Positions 1 to 11,700 of a DNA stretch of 64,000 bases are shown piece after piece. A program made the translations under genes and the position numbers. The stretch is from positions 4,340,001 to 4,404,000 of the forward strand of contig JACONQ010000003.1 of NCBI GenBank assembly GCA_014281115.1. Reading direction: 5' to 3'. The first letter of the stretch is position 1; the number at the start of each line of letters is the position of its first letter. This stretch comes from Laburnicola sp. R22_1 (Eukaryota > Ascomycota > Dothideomycetes > Pleosporales > Didymosphaeriaceae). The notes under the pieces are model-generated. The model had not been told where the DNA came from and made no database searches. It worked only from the letters and a program-made list of their open reading frames with translations.

Positions 1-3000
1 TCTAATCAATTAGATATAAAGCATAGCTAGTAGAGAAGCTTTAATACCTCCTTAACTTTGTTACTAACCATAGTAGAGAATGCGGCAAGATTAGTCCTTA
101 TGTCCTAAATAGTCATATTGTCGCCATTCTAGTATATAAACGCATTTAGATTCTCTCTATAATAAAACTTACTAATAAAGCGTGCTGTGTTAATAAGCTA
201 GTTTATACCTATTAGATATTCTATTATAAGATGGTTAAGTATCCATATTTTAAATGTCTCTATAAGCTCTCGGTTTGCTACTTTTATATCTAGTGCCTGC
301 ACTACTATATTATCCTATTTATTAATTAAGAGTAATGCCTCGTCCCCTAAGATAGTATTATAGGGTGCATAGAATGTAGTAGATTAAACCCTAGTAGTAG
401 AAATAGGGAGTAGGTCGTTCTATAGCTTTTAGAGTGCAGCGAACTAGTATTACTTCTTAATAGTAGAGAGGTTAGTCGCAAAATTATACGCTTCTTAAAA
501 TCCTTAACTATTAGGTAATAAGGTAAAGAAAGCTATAGGCGTAAGGAGCGCTATCTCGAATTAGCCAATGCAACTTGTCTATTTAATAAGGAAAAGCTAG
601 AACTAAAAGCAAAGCTCTTTAAATATATTAAGTTAGGTTTAGCTATGCTTAGAAGGAATAGATAAGAAGTTTAATACTATATATAAGTAGTCTACTAGTT
701 ACTACTATATAGCCTTCTAGTAAGAATAAAGGTAAAAGGTTAGTAGCTTTCTTATTTCTTTTTTAAGTACGTAATAGAAGAAGATAAATATTTTCTAGAG
801 TAGGCTAGTATAGTAGAGGTCTAGGCCCTAGTAAGGCTCTAGAGGGTATAGTGGAATATTTATTTTATATTCTTATATCACGCGAATACACGCCTAGCAA
901 GACGTATTTTCTATTATATTGTAATAGGTCTATACTATACTCTTAATTATGGCGTATAGATAGTAAAACTTAGGTTCTAGTATAGTATTTAGGATAGTAA
1001 TATAGGCTAACACCTTCTCCCATATTAAGATATTAGCAAATACCTTTAGGAAGCTAGTGTGTACTATCTATAGATTTATTAATATAGATAGCGCAGAGGG
1101 TATTGCCTTTAGCTACTCTTATCGCGCAGTATTAGCCTAGGTTTTAGCATGTATAAGCTAAGCCTTAAGTGTATTAATATTAGAGGATATATTATTTCTA
1201 GTAGAAAGAGCATTGCCTTTAGTTATGTATATTAGGAGGTTGGGATTAATATAATCTAAGTCGCATTTATTAGTAGGATTCTGCTCTATTTAACCTAGAT
1301 TAACTTAAGTAGCGTTTAGCAATATTATAGTAGGTTATACTTTAAATTTATAATTAAGGCAGAGGTAATAGTATAGTGCAGGCATAGATGCGAAAAACTA
1401 CTAGTAGTCAACATATACTACTTAGCCTTTATACTAAGCTATATAGTTAGTCGTATTACCTATACTATACACATTATAGTTCTGCCATAGGTATACTACT
1501 ATAGTATATTTCACTATAGCACCTATTATAATATAGTTATAGTGTCTATATTTATATCTATTATAAAGTATAAGCCTAGAGTAAGAGTCTTAAAGTCCTT
1601 ATATCGCTTATATAGGCTATGGTCTTTAAGCATCTAATTTATATATGTCTAGATATTATACTATTTATTAATTATTGTGTCGTTTTAGTAGTTCTTATTA
1701 AAATGAGCATACACCCTACTAGAGAGAATAGTAAATCTATAAAGGGCATAAGATATAAACTTATTTATTTAGTTAAAGTAGATATACTTAGAATAGTTTA
1801 TAATAAAGGTAATAACAATTAATATTTATATTTATTGCATAGTATAGTTTGTTAAAAAAACGCGGCTATATTTCTACCCTAAACCAGAGCAAAAGTATAT
1901 TAGCAAAACTCTAAAACTACTACTAATATACCTGGCCTAGCCACTAAGGTAGGCAAAATAAGATAACTTCTCTAACCCTAAATTATATACACAATAGTAG
2001 ATATGCTAGTTAACTAAATTAAGCCCAACTTAGTATTAGATAATAATAACCTTAAAGACCTAATACTAAAAGCTAACAAACGACTAGCTCTAGACGCCCT
2101 AATTTTTATAGCTCTCCCTAGATCTAACATATCTAGTAGGTAGGCATTTATTACGCCTACACTAGAGGCTAGTATTTACTAGATTTGCAAACAAGTTAAT
2201 AAGTAATATATAGTTAGATTTATTAAGGAAGTATACTAAAGCTTACTACAAGATACTAATATACTAGACAATAAGCTAGACGTAATAAATAAACTTTCTA
2301 GAATAAAATAGAAATAGTTAGTAACTAGAGCGTTAATACGAGCTATAAACAAGCGCTTAAAGTAATAGTTAGATAAGGCTATAGTATAAATAGTAGCTAG
2401 CTCTTAAGAACTAGTAGAAACCTAATCTAAAAATAATATTACTAAAAATAATATAGAGTAGTAGTATTAACAATTTACCTAACACTTACCTAGAGTAGAA
2501 GTTAGTATTATTAGGGTAATAATTAAAAAGGCTATGGCTATGGGCACTATAACTTGTCTATATAACTAGAAAACTATACTATAGATATAAAGATTATAAG
2601 ATGCTAACTAGAGGTTATTACTCTTAAACCCTATTAGGACGCTGCCGCTACTATTAGATTATAAGGAATTAGATTTAAAGAAAAATAATAGTAACTACTT
2701 AGAAACTTCGCTTATTCTATTATAGTAGAAAAACTTATACTTATTAGAGTTAGAAATAAAAAAGTTTATAACCCTATAAAAAATAGCTAAATAGGGCTAG
2801 ACCACTAGAATTATAGGTAAAATACATTAACGCTAGATATAAACAGCGCTATAGCTAGAATATAAGGCCTTAGAGGCATTAGTTTAAAAGTAAAGGAGAT
2901 ATAGTAGGGGACGCAGATATAAATATATAATAGTTACTAAAGAGTATCTATTTAGCCTCTTACATCTACACATAAAGGGGATAGATCTAACTAGATAAAA

Positions 3001-3353
3001 AAAGTTTGGCTAGCGGCTTAAGGTGGGAAAACGTTAGAGTATACTAAGGGTAAAGTTTAGGGTTAGTATTTTCGTAATTTTACTACATAATACTATCTTA
3101 AACGTATATATTAAGCGGAGTATAATAATACTCTAGTTTACGCTATGGCTTAATATAATTATAAAGTGCAATAAAGGTATTTTTAATAGGGTATAAGAGA
3201 TTAAGGACATATATATAGTATATATACTAGGTTGCACTCCTCTAAATATATTACTACTAGAAATATTACTAAAGGAGGACCTAGGTTGTATAGGCTATAA
3301 TAGAATTATAGCTTACACAATCTATATTAGAGTATAATAATAGTAGGCAAAAG
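1..3353. other. RIP-degraded AT-rich DNA, no gene recognised
   Basis: The stretch is saturated with TpA and has stops in all frames. The longest open stretch (1619-1822, 67 codons) has no protein-like character and I do not call it a gene. Reading 1,900-3,340 on the plus strand through stops gives a vaguely coding-like, lysine- and glutamine-rich pattern that could be the end of a transposon protein, but I cannot name a family. Confidence 0.6.
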
Positions 3354-3701
3354 GCGTAATATAATCTTTTAACCCTAATTTAGGGCTAAAATTAATAGTG
3401 CTCTCTCTAATCTTAGAAGTATAAGAAAAAGTTTAGAATCTTAGGAGTTATAATAAAAGTTTACTAGAGATCCCCTCTTACTATCTATACTTCTATATAA
3501 TAGATATATTATAATGCGCTAGTGCGCTAGTATACTTACGCTAGTGTGGGCGCAATATATCTACCTATACCCTAGTGCAATATCGCGCCTTAGGTTTAAT
3601 ATCGCCTCTAGCACAGGTTAGCTAGTACAATATCCTCCCTATAGCCCTAGCGCAATAATACCCCTACTAGTTTAATATTTCTATATTTTAAAAGGGTTAG
3701 T
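3354..3701. repeat. LTR-like direct repeat, left copy
   Basis: This segment is repeated in the same orientation at 8,200-8,760. Both copies open with a conserved taat-rich block followed by ctaaaattaatagtgctc. They share the motif aaaagtttactag followed by a C run near 3,460 and 8,304, and a block of GCGC-containing words (tagtgcgctag, tgggcgcaatatatct, ccctagcgcaataat). The copies may be LTRs of a decayed retrotransposon or two copies of another repeat. I could not define TG/CA ends or a target duplication, so the LTR reading is tentative. Confidence 0.45.
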
Positions 3702-4416
3702 CTCTAGAAGCATACGCTAATAAAGTGCCTAGCCTTTAGAGTATAAATTAGAGTATTTCTTTAGAAGGGTGCCCTTTTACTACACTCTCTAATCTAAAGA
3801 CACTAAAAAAGAGTGTGCTAAATACCTATAGAGTAGGCAATTATATCCTCTATAGCTAAAATACCTAAAGAATATAATTATGCCCTATATAGCTAAAATA
3901 TATAAAAATTGCCATTATGACCTATATAAAGGCTTTAAAAATAGCAATAAGAGATTAAGATAGAGAAGTAATTATATTAAAAAAAGATAGAGAAGACTAT
4001 ATACTTATAAAGCTAGTTAGCTAAAAGTATAGTAAATCCCCACCTATACTATAGCACTAACAACTAGGCTATGTTAGAAAACCTCTAGAGATAAAGATAT
4101 GTCGCATCTAGGTTAAGTCTCTAAAAGCACGCGCTAGTAGAGTGCCTAGCCTTTAGAGTATAAATTAGAGTATTTCTCTAGGAGAGTGCCCTTTTATTAC
4201 ACTCTCTAACCTAAAGACGCTAAAAAAGAGTGTGCTAAAGACCCATAAGTAGGAAATTATATCCTCTATGGCTAAAATATATAGAGATTGCAATTATGCC
4301 CTATATGGCTAAAATATATAGAGCACGTAATTATACTCTAGGTGTATAAAATATATAAAGAACATAGTTATACTCTATAAGGCTAAAATATATAGAAATT
4401 ATTATTATAACCTGTA
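3702..4416. repeat. ~417 bp tandem repeat, unit 1 and first part of unit 2
   Basis: Unit 1 starts at 3,702 and unit 2 at 4,119. They share a long block beginning agtgcctagcctttagagta, and a partial third unit starts at 6,828. Each unit contains a sub-repeat of about 37-40 bp (gctaaaatatatagag followed by an aattat word). Unit 2 has more sub-repeats than unit 1, so its length differs. Unit 2 is interrupted at 4,415 by pogo element P1 and resumes at 6,632. The unit is non-coding as far as I can see. Confidence 0.75.
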
Positions 4417-6629
4417 ATATATTCTATTAGTAGCCCGAATAGACTAGTCCGCCGGATAGTTTTTGCTAAGACTACAACACTTCACTATAAATTATAATGT
4501 CTTAATAATACGACGCGTTATTATCTAATTAAGAAGGCAGAATTAAGCTTGCCCTTTACGCCTATTAGAATAAGCAAATTTTAAGCCTACAACGCGCTGC
4601 TATAGTATATAATATTCTAAAGTCTACACTAAGCAATTAAATTAACGGAATTACCGCCTAAGCAGATACATAATTAGGCATAGCAAAGCTTACTATAACT
4701 AAAGAGCAGACGCTTATATAGTATATTCTTAACCTCGATTCGCGAGGATTTACACCCTAGCTAGGTATGGTGGAAGATATGGCTAATAAACTGCTGGCTA
4801 TAAGGCATAGAGACCCTATAGGACAATACTAGGCTTAGCGCTTTGTAAAGCGCGTACCTAAGCTTAAAATAGCTTTTAATTAAGCGAAGGACTAATAGAG
4901 AATATAATAGGAAGACCTAGAGATTATAAACGCGTGGTTTTAGCTAGTAGAGGATACAAAAGCCAAGTATAGGGTGTAGGATAAAGATATCTATAACTTT
5001 AATAAGATAGGCTTCTAGATAGGAGTTATTAGCTTAATAAAGGTTATAACTAGTTTAGAAAGACGTTTTTAACCTACGCTTATTTAGCCAGGCAACCGTA
5101 AGTGGATTATAGTAATTTAGAGTATTTGCGCTACTAGGTATACTATTCTACCCTTTATTATTTATAAAGAGCGAGTCTATATCTTAGTATAGTATAAGGA
5201 GACTAGTATTCCCCGTAATTAAAAGCTCTTAGTCTCTAAGACTGACTAAACTAATAACAACCTTAGAGTCGCATAGTTAAAGCACTTTAACGCGTATATA
5301 AGAGTGCGCATAGTGGGGTTATAGAGGTTACTTATTCTAGACAGCTATAAGAGCCACTACTTCTAGGATTTTAAGGATTATTACCTAGAATAGAAGATCC
5401 TAACACTCTATATACTAGCGCACTTATTTTATATCCTCTAGCCGCTTAGTATAGTCTGTTTCGCGCTACTAAAGCTAAAGTACTCTTAGCGCGTGTAGGA
5501 CTTAGCGCGCTAACGCGTCTTTTATATTAATAAAGAGGGCTTTCTACTAGTCTTTTACAATGCGTTTTTAATATATTTATATTAGAAAACTGTAAGAAAG
5601 CCTTTAAGGCCTCTAGGCTTATTTTTTTAAATGCGTTAGTAGTGGTAGATCGCCTTAATGTGCGTATTTATACTCTACCTTAGAGTATCCCACTAAATAC
5701 ACTATGGCAAGCCAGGACCCTAAGCGATACCCTTAAGTTTAGATCCTAGTTAAAGCTTATACGCGACTCTTTTATTTAGTCTCTACCTAATACTAAATTA
5801 AGCTATTTACAGCTTATAAAAGGTGCTAAACTTATGCTCTACTATAGTGTACTTTAAGAGACCTGTATTAAGAAACTTAAGAAGCAAATTAAGATTCTAA
5901 CAAAGTAAAAAACGCGTAAAAGAAAGCGCATTTAGAAAGGTAGGACGCTAGACTTTACTTAGGGAGCAGATTCAGGAGTAGAAAGCCCTTCTATTAGGGT
6001 AAAGTTATTAAAAAGGGCGCGAGGTAGTAGTAAGGAAGAGGCAGGTCCCTTAACACAACGCCGCTATAAGAGGTGCAGAGAGCCTGGGCACAACGCAAGA
6101 ACCTATTAGATAGATAAAGAAATAGAGAAGAAGTTAGATATTACTTTTAGCGGCTTATTTTTAGATAGTGCTAATAGTAAATTAGAGTGATTTTATTATA
6201 GGTTACTATAAGGCCAAAAATAATAGATTAACTTTATCTTGTAATAGTATGCACTTAGTAACTAAAAATTAGATAAAGTACTACTTAAGATATAGTATAC
6301 TTTACTACGAATTATAATAAGTATACTATATATTACCTACGTATAGTATAGTAGATAATATATTATATATTATAGGGAGTCTTGTTGTAAGTTTGTATTG
6401 CTAAGAAAGACTCCTTAGTTTTACGCGGCTATAGCAGCCGCGCAAAGAGGCTGCATAATATAAAAAGTAGATTAAATAGTAACTTAGTATATTATAAGTT
6501 ATAGTAGGTTATTATGAGTTACTATAAAGTAACGTTGGTGGTGTTCTATAATAAGTTATAAGGGACTTCGAAGTTGCTAAGAAAAACTATCCGGCGGACT
6601 AATCTGTCAGGGCTACTAATAGAATATGT
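4417..6629 (+). mobile_element. Pogo/Fot1-family DNA transposon P1 (RIP-inactivated)
   Basis: The 2,213 bp element has terminal inverted repeats of about 48 bp, starting acatattctattagtagccc at the right end (read inward) and the same with one change at the left. Both ends share the inner block agtccgccggatagtttttt-like. It is flanked by TA at 4,415-4,416 and 6,630-6,631. The uninterrupted site survives in repeat unit 1 (near 3,930), which confirms the boundaries. The element carries a pogo-type transposase on the plus strand. Confidence 0.85.
4497..6190 (+). pseudogene. Pogo/Fot1 transposase of P1 (broken)
   Basis: Reading through stops from the ATG at 4,497 shows the layout of Fot1-like transposases. 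A DNA-binding N-terminal part with LNLDSRGF comes first, then DKDIYNFNKIGF. Next is the catalytic segment LLILDSYKSHY, corresponding to the family's DGHxSH, then a LQPL block, and finally a CCHC-like zinc knuckle (CREPGHNARTY) before the stop at 6,188-6,190. Many in-frame TAA/TAG codons sit where CAA, CAG or TGG would be expected, which is the RIP pattern. The start-to-stop distance is not a multiple of three, so at least one indel is also present. The product would have cut and pasted P1 at TA sites. It cannot be functional now. Confidence 0.85.
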
Positions 6630-6631
6630 TA

Positions 6632-6917
6632 TAGAGGCTTTAAAAACAGCAATTAAGAGATAAAGATAGAAAAGCAATTCTACTAAAAAAGAAAGATAGA
6701 GAAGTCTATATAGATATAGGGCTACTTAGCTAAAAGTATAGTAAATCCCTATCTATACTATGGCACTAATAGCTAGCCTGTGTTAGAAAACCTCTAGAGA
6801 TAAAGATATGTCGCACCTAGGTTAAGTCTTTAAAAGTACACACTAATAGAGTGCCTAGCCTTTAGGGTATAAATTAAAGTATTTCTTTAGAAGAATACTC
6901 TTTTACTACACTCTATT
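6632..6917. repeat. Tandem repeat: rest of unit 2 and partial unit 3
   Basis: The segment continues the ~417 bp repeat after P1. The match to unit 1 runs from the gaggctttaaaaa word, and unit 3 starts at 6,828 and breaks off near 6,917. Confidence 0.7.
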
Positions 6918-8199
6918 AAGTGCGGTTTTACTAAAAATACATATTAGCTTTCTATATATAGTAGTAAAGAGACACTAAAAAGAAATAAAAAGTGCTTTAT
7001 ATAAGAGTAAAGACACTAAAAATAATAGTAAATAGATTTATATAGAAAATAGAGGCACTTAACTATAGGTATAGTAGACTCGCCATATACTAGTAGTAAA
7101 GTACTACTAAAAAGCTAAAATTCTACCTACTATCTCTATTACGCAACTAGTAGCTAGTCTATATAATAAGGCTAGCAACTTTAATCTAATATTATGGCAC
7201 TGGCAGCTAGCCCGCATAAAAATTAGAGGATATTTTATTAATATTACAGCACTGGCGACTTACTTATATTAAAAGATTAAAATATTTAACTAATATTATA
7301 GCACTAGCAGCTAGCCTACATAGAAGTATAGAAGGTTAAATTCTATATTACGACACTAGCAGTTCGCTTATATAAAAAAATTAGGATATGCCTAAAAAGT
7401 AATAGTTGCTAGAGAATATATTAAAATATACCCATATTAGTAGACTAGGTGTAAAGAGCATACTTACACTATTAAAAAAGTATATAACGCTATACTATAT
7501 ATTATATTATAAAAAGATAGAAATATATTCTTTTTATCCTACCTCTACTAGTATATTCTACTAAAAATCGACTATTACTATAATAATTATTATAACTAAC
7601 ACAATTTTATTAGTAAAAGGGGCCGAACTTTTTCGGACAATAGTAACTTATAAGAAGCCAAACTAAAGTTTAATATAACTATACTTTTATTATATATAAC
7701 TACGTATATTATACTTTACTAGTAAGAAAAGCTATAGTAATATAAAAAGCTACTTATATGCTAGTATGTCTCTAATAGCTATATTCGCTTATTTATAACT
7801 ACTATTTAGATAATCTATTTAGTTTATTATAGTAAGTTTAAGTTTAACTTTGCTATACTTATTAATACTTATACATAATATAGATAGGTCCGAAATTAAT
7901 GCCCTATTAAGTATATTAAAGATAGTAATAGTCTTTGCCTAGAGTATAGAAAGTATATTCTAGCACTCTATAAGTATTATAGAAGGAAGTAATAGTTGCT
8001 AGATCTGCTAATTATCTTTTTATAGGTTAAATATAAGAGGAGTGTTTAGTACTACTTTATCTAGTTTTATTATAGATTTAGTGTCTTAAAATTAAATAGT
8101 TTAGCTTAAAAAGTAAAATTAAACATATATTAAGGACCTTATATTAACAAGACCCTATTACTATAACAATATTAGCAGACTAGCTATCTAATCTATATA
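6918..8199. other. RIPed non-coding stretch with four copies of a short motif
   Basis: No gene was recognised. Four related copies of a ~24 bp word (core gcactggcagctagcc, with RIP-type variants) lie at about 7,192-7,217, 7,243-7,265, 7,297-7,320 and 7,348-7,370, spaced about 50 bp apart. A related word (gcactaayagcta) occurs inside the tandem repeat near 4,050 and 6,760. Confidence 0.55.
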
Positions 8200-8760
8200 G
8201 GCATAATACAGTCTTTTAACTATAATTTAGGACTAAAATTAATAGTGCTCTAATCTTAGAAGTATAGAGAAAAGTTTAGAATGTTTTATATTAGAGATCA
8301 TAATAAAAGTTTACTAGAAATCCCCCCCTACTCCTCTACTACCTATGCTTCTATATAATAGGTATATAGTAGTGCGCTAGTATATTTGCACTAGTGTGGG
8401 CGCAGTATATCTAGTTGTGCCCTAGTGTAATATTGCGCCTCTTATAGAGCTAGGTTTAATATTACCTCTAGCGCGTAGAAGCTAGTACAATATCTTTTCT
8501 ATAGCCCTAGCGCAATAATGCCCCTAGCGCATAAGAGCTAGTGCAATATTCTTTCTATAGCCCTAGCGTAATAATGCCCCTAGCGCGTAGAAACTAGTGT
8601 AATATTCTCTCTATAGCCCTGGCGCAATAATGCCCCTACTAGTTTAATGTTCCTAGACCTAGGCAATATCCTACCTAGTGCTGTAGTGCACGTACCGCTT
8701 TTTATAGAATATTAGACTAATATCCTATGTTTTAAAAGGATTATAGTTTCTAATCTAGTT
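8200..8760. repeat. LTR-like direct repeat, right copy, with internal 56 bp array
   Basis: This is the second copy of the repeat at 3,354. It is longer because it holds three tandem units of about 56 bp, starting near 8,501, 8,557 and 8,613 (word atagccctagcgcaataatg), where the left copy has one. It ends in tatgttttaaaaggatta, matching the left copy's tattttaaaagggtta. Confidence 0.45.
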
Positions 8761-11700
8761 AATAATTTTCTATATAGTTAGGAAATCTTCTTTATACTTA
8801 CTATTCTCTAATAGTTACTTATCTACCTTATTAAAACTACTTAGAAGGCTGCGAAGTTTCTCCTACTTAGTAGCGTCTTTTTTAGCCAGTGCTATTAGTA
8901 GACCTTCCTCCTTAGGTTTAAATCTAGTACTAGGATTTGTGCCTACGCTAGACGCTAATCTCTTTTTAAAAGTATTAAAAAAAGGCGCGACTACACCTAT
9001 ATTAATATTAGTATAGAAGCTAGTTAGACTACTATTATTAACATGCGATATTTCTATTTCTTACTTAGACTTCCTTAGCGTCTTTATAGTGTAATAGTGG
9101 TTATTTAGATTAATACTACTTATAACTTATTACCGTTTCTTTTTTTAAAAAGTAAGCTCCTACTTTCTAAGCTTTGTAACTTAATTAACATACCTATTTA
9201 GAAAACTAGCAGTCTAATTAATTTGCCATATATTTATCTAGTCTATAATTACGGCGAGCGCGATTATAAATAGGAGCGTTTCTAAGTACTAATTTACTAG
9301 AAGTCTAGAGTCTATAGCGTGTCTAAGCTTAATAATCTCTTTTACTCTATTTAATAGGATAAATAAAATTTTCCCTTACTAGACTCTCTACTATAATTAC
9401 TCTTATTAGGTAGGAGGTTATTCTTAGTAATACGAATAAAGCCGTTTAGAAAATTAGCCCTAAGCTTTTTTACTAGTTCAGGGGGCACACCTTCTAAATC
9501 CTAATTAGAGTTGTTAAAGTTAGTATAGTCTAGGAAACTAAATAATACTAAAAAAAAGTCTAGTAAGACTTTCCTATATATATTAGCTCCTAAAAATACA
9601 GGGTAGGTTAGCTATTAAGAAGTTAAAAGTAAAGTTTACTATAGACTCCTAAGTGTTAAAGGAGGGTTAGGAAACTTACCTATATTAGGCCACTATATAA
9701 GTTCCATAAATAACTAGTTAAAAGAAATATATAGAGAGTGTCTAGCCTTTTCTATAAGTATATTCTAGAATTTGCCGCTCGCAATTATTAGTGTTTAGCT
9801 AGTTAACTATTACTTTAATCTAGTAGTTATACTAGAGATTATAACCTATTCCAAAAATAAGTGTAGATATAAATAGCGCTTAGTTATATATTTGCGGGTT
9901 ATTTTATTATTATTAGATATAGCTACGCTCTATTAGAGTATTAGAAGTATAAATAGAGAAAATATTATAACTAAGTATTTTAAAGACTTTTTACACTAGC
10001 TCTTAGATAAAAAGTGTTATAAACTAATATGTAAGCTTCTTATTACGTAATAGTGCCTAGTCTATATAGAGTAATAGTATACTCTATAGTTTAGGAGAGT
10101 TATTTATAAATGTCTACACTGCCTTAAAAGAAGACATTTTCTAAAAAATAGGAGGGGGGCTAGACTAATTAGGATCTAAACTAGCGGTTACCTTAAGTAG
10201 CTAACGTATACGCTTACTATAGGTAGTAGTAGTAGACTTAGAAAGGGCTATAAACTACTTAAATAATATACTATTTTTATAGAAAAAGCTTTTATAGTTC
10301 TAGTTATATTTTTATTAAGTTAGTTATCTCCTTTTTTATACTAGTAATCCCTTAGTTATTACTTAGGTTTAACTTTCTTATAGAGAAACCTAGCTAGAGG
10401 GTAGAATGTAAGTATAGACGCAACATAGATAGCGTAGATATTTAGTACTAAAATATTAGATTTAGAGAAATTTCTATAGGTAATAAAGAGCTACTTAGCC
10501 TAGTGTGTAAACTAGTTATAGTATACCCTCTATATTAATAGTTTAAAGATTCGCTTTAGTGTAAAGTAATACTTTAGAGGCAAAGTTTATCTAATTATAT
10601 TTAGGCTACTAGGTAGGAGCGTAAAGTTAAAGTCTCGCCATAAAATAAAATAGGCTAGCGTGTCCTAGGCAAGCTTTCTCTATAAGACCCTACTTTAATA
10701 GAAAGAGGTTTTACTACTAATCTACCTAATCTAGTTATTATAAACAAAGTAGAATCTTACACTATGAGGGGATTAGTAAGAGTATCTAATAATTAGGGGT
10801 TTCTAGTAAAGTTTACTAGACAGGCCTAAGGTAAAGAGGTAGACTTACTAAGGGTAGTTAACTAGAAACAAGTAGGGGTTTATTTTCTCTAAAATATATT
10901 TTCTCTTTTTATTTATTCTTTAGAATAAAATTTAATTTCTTCTATACTAAAGATTTACACTTAAGAAGCCTTAAGTAGTTATTAATAATATTTATACCTA
11001 AAGGCGCGAGGTATCTAGATATAAGAATATAGTAAAGCAGCTGTAGCCACTTAACTACTAACTAGGTTAATAATATATTCTAGAGATACTTCTAGCTTTT
11101 ATTACTAAAAATATAGGCGAACCGCCTATAAAGGTCGCGCACCTAGCCCTTAGAAATCTTTAAGAGCTTGTGCCTAATTGTTTTATAGACTCTATAGAAG
11201 TTAAAACTCGCTAGCAGATATCTAAACTCTTTATAGAACTATAATAGATTGTTCTTAACTATTTTCTAGAAGATAAAAGGGCCCAAATTCCTAATAAGGC
11301 GGTTATAACTTATAATAATTATATAATATACGTTCTCTAGATTGTCTACATTCTAGATCTTATAGTTATTACTAGAAATAGTATTCTAAGCCTAGTAGCT
11401 AGCGTTACCCACTACCTACGAGGCACTAATAAGAACTACCTAGAGGTCTAAGCTTAATAGGCTAAGATCTAATACTGCCTATATATAGAGAGATGCTATA
11501 GTTAGATATAAGAATAAGTAGACTTTATTACTAGGCCGCTCTTAGTTACTAGCTATCTAGAGTAGTATGGATAGCTTTATGCGTAGTTTACTAAGGTTAG
11601 AACTATAAAAGTTATAATATATAGTAAGCGTCTACTAGATATTAGTAAGGAAGTTTTAGTTAGAAAGGGTTTTCTTTAAAGATTATAAGTAAAGTTTATC

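Noticed and set aside
1619..1822. 67-codon open frame on the plus strand
   Set aside because: Composition is typical of TpA-rich DNA, no domain, no flanking gene signals; a chance frame.
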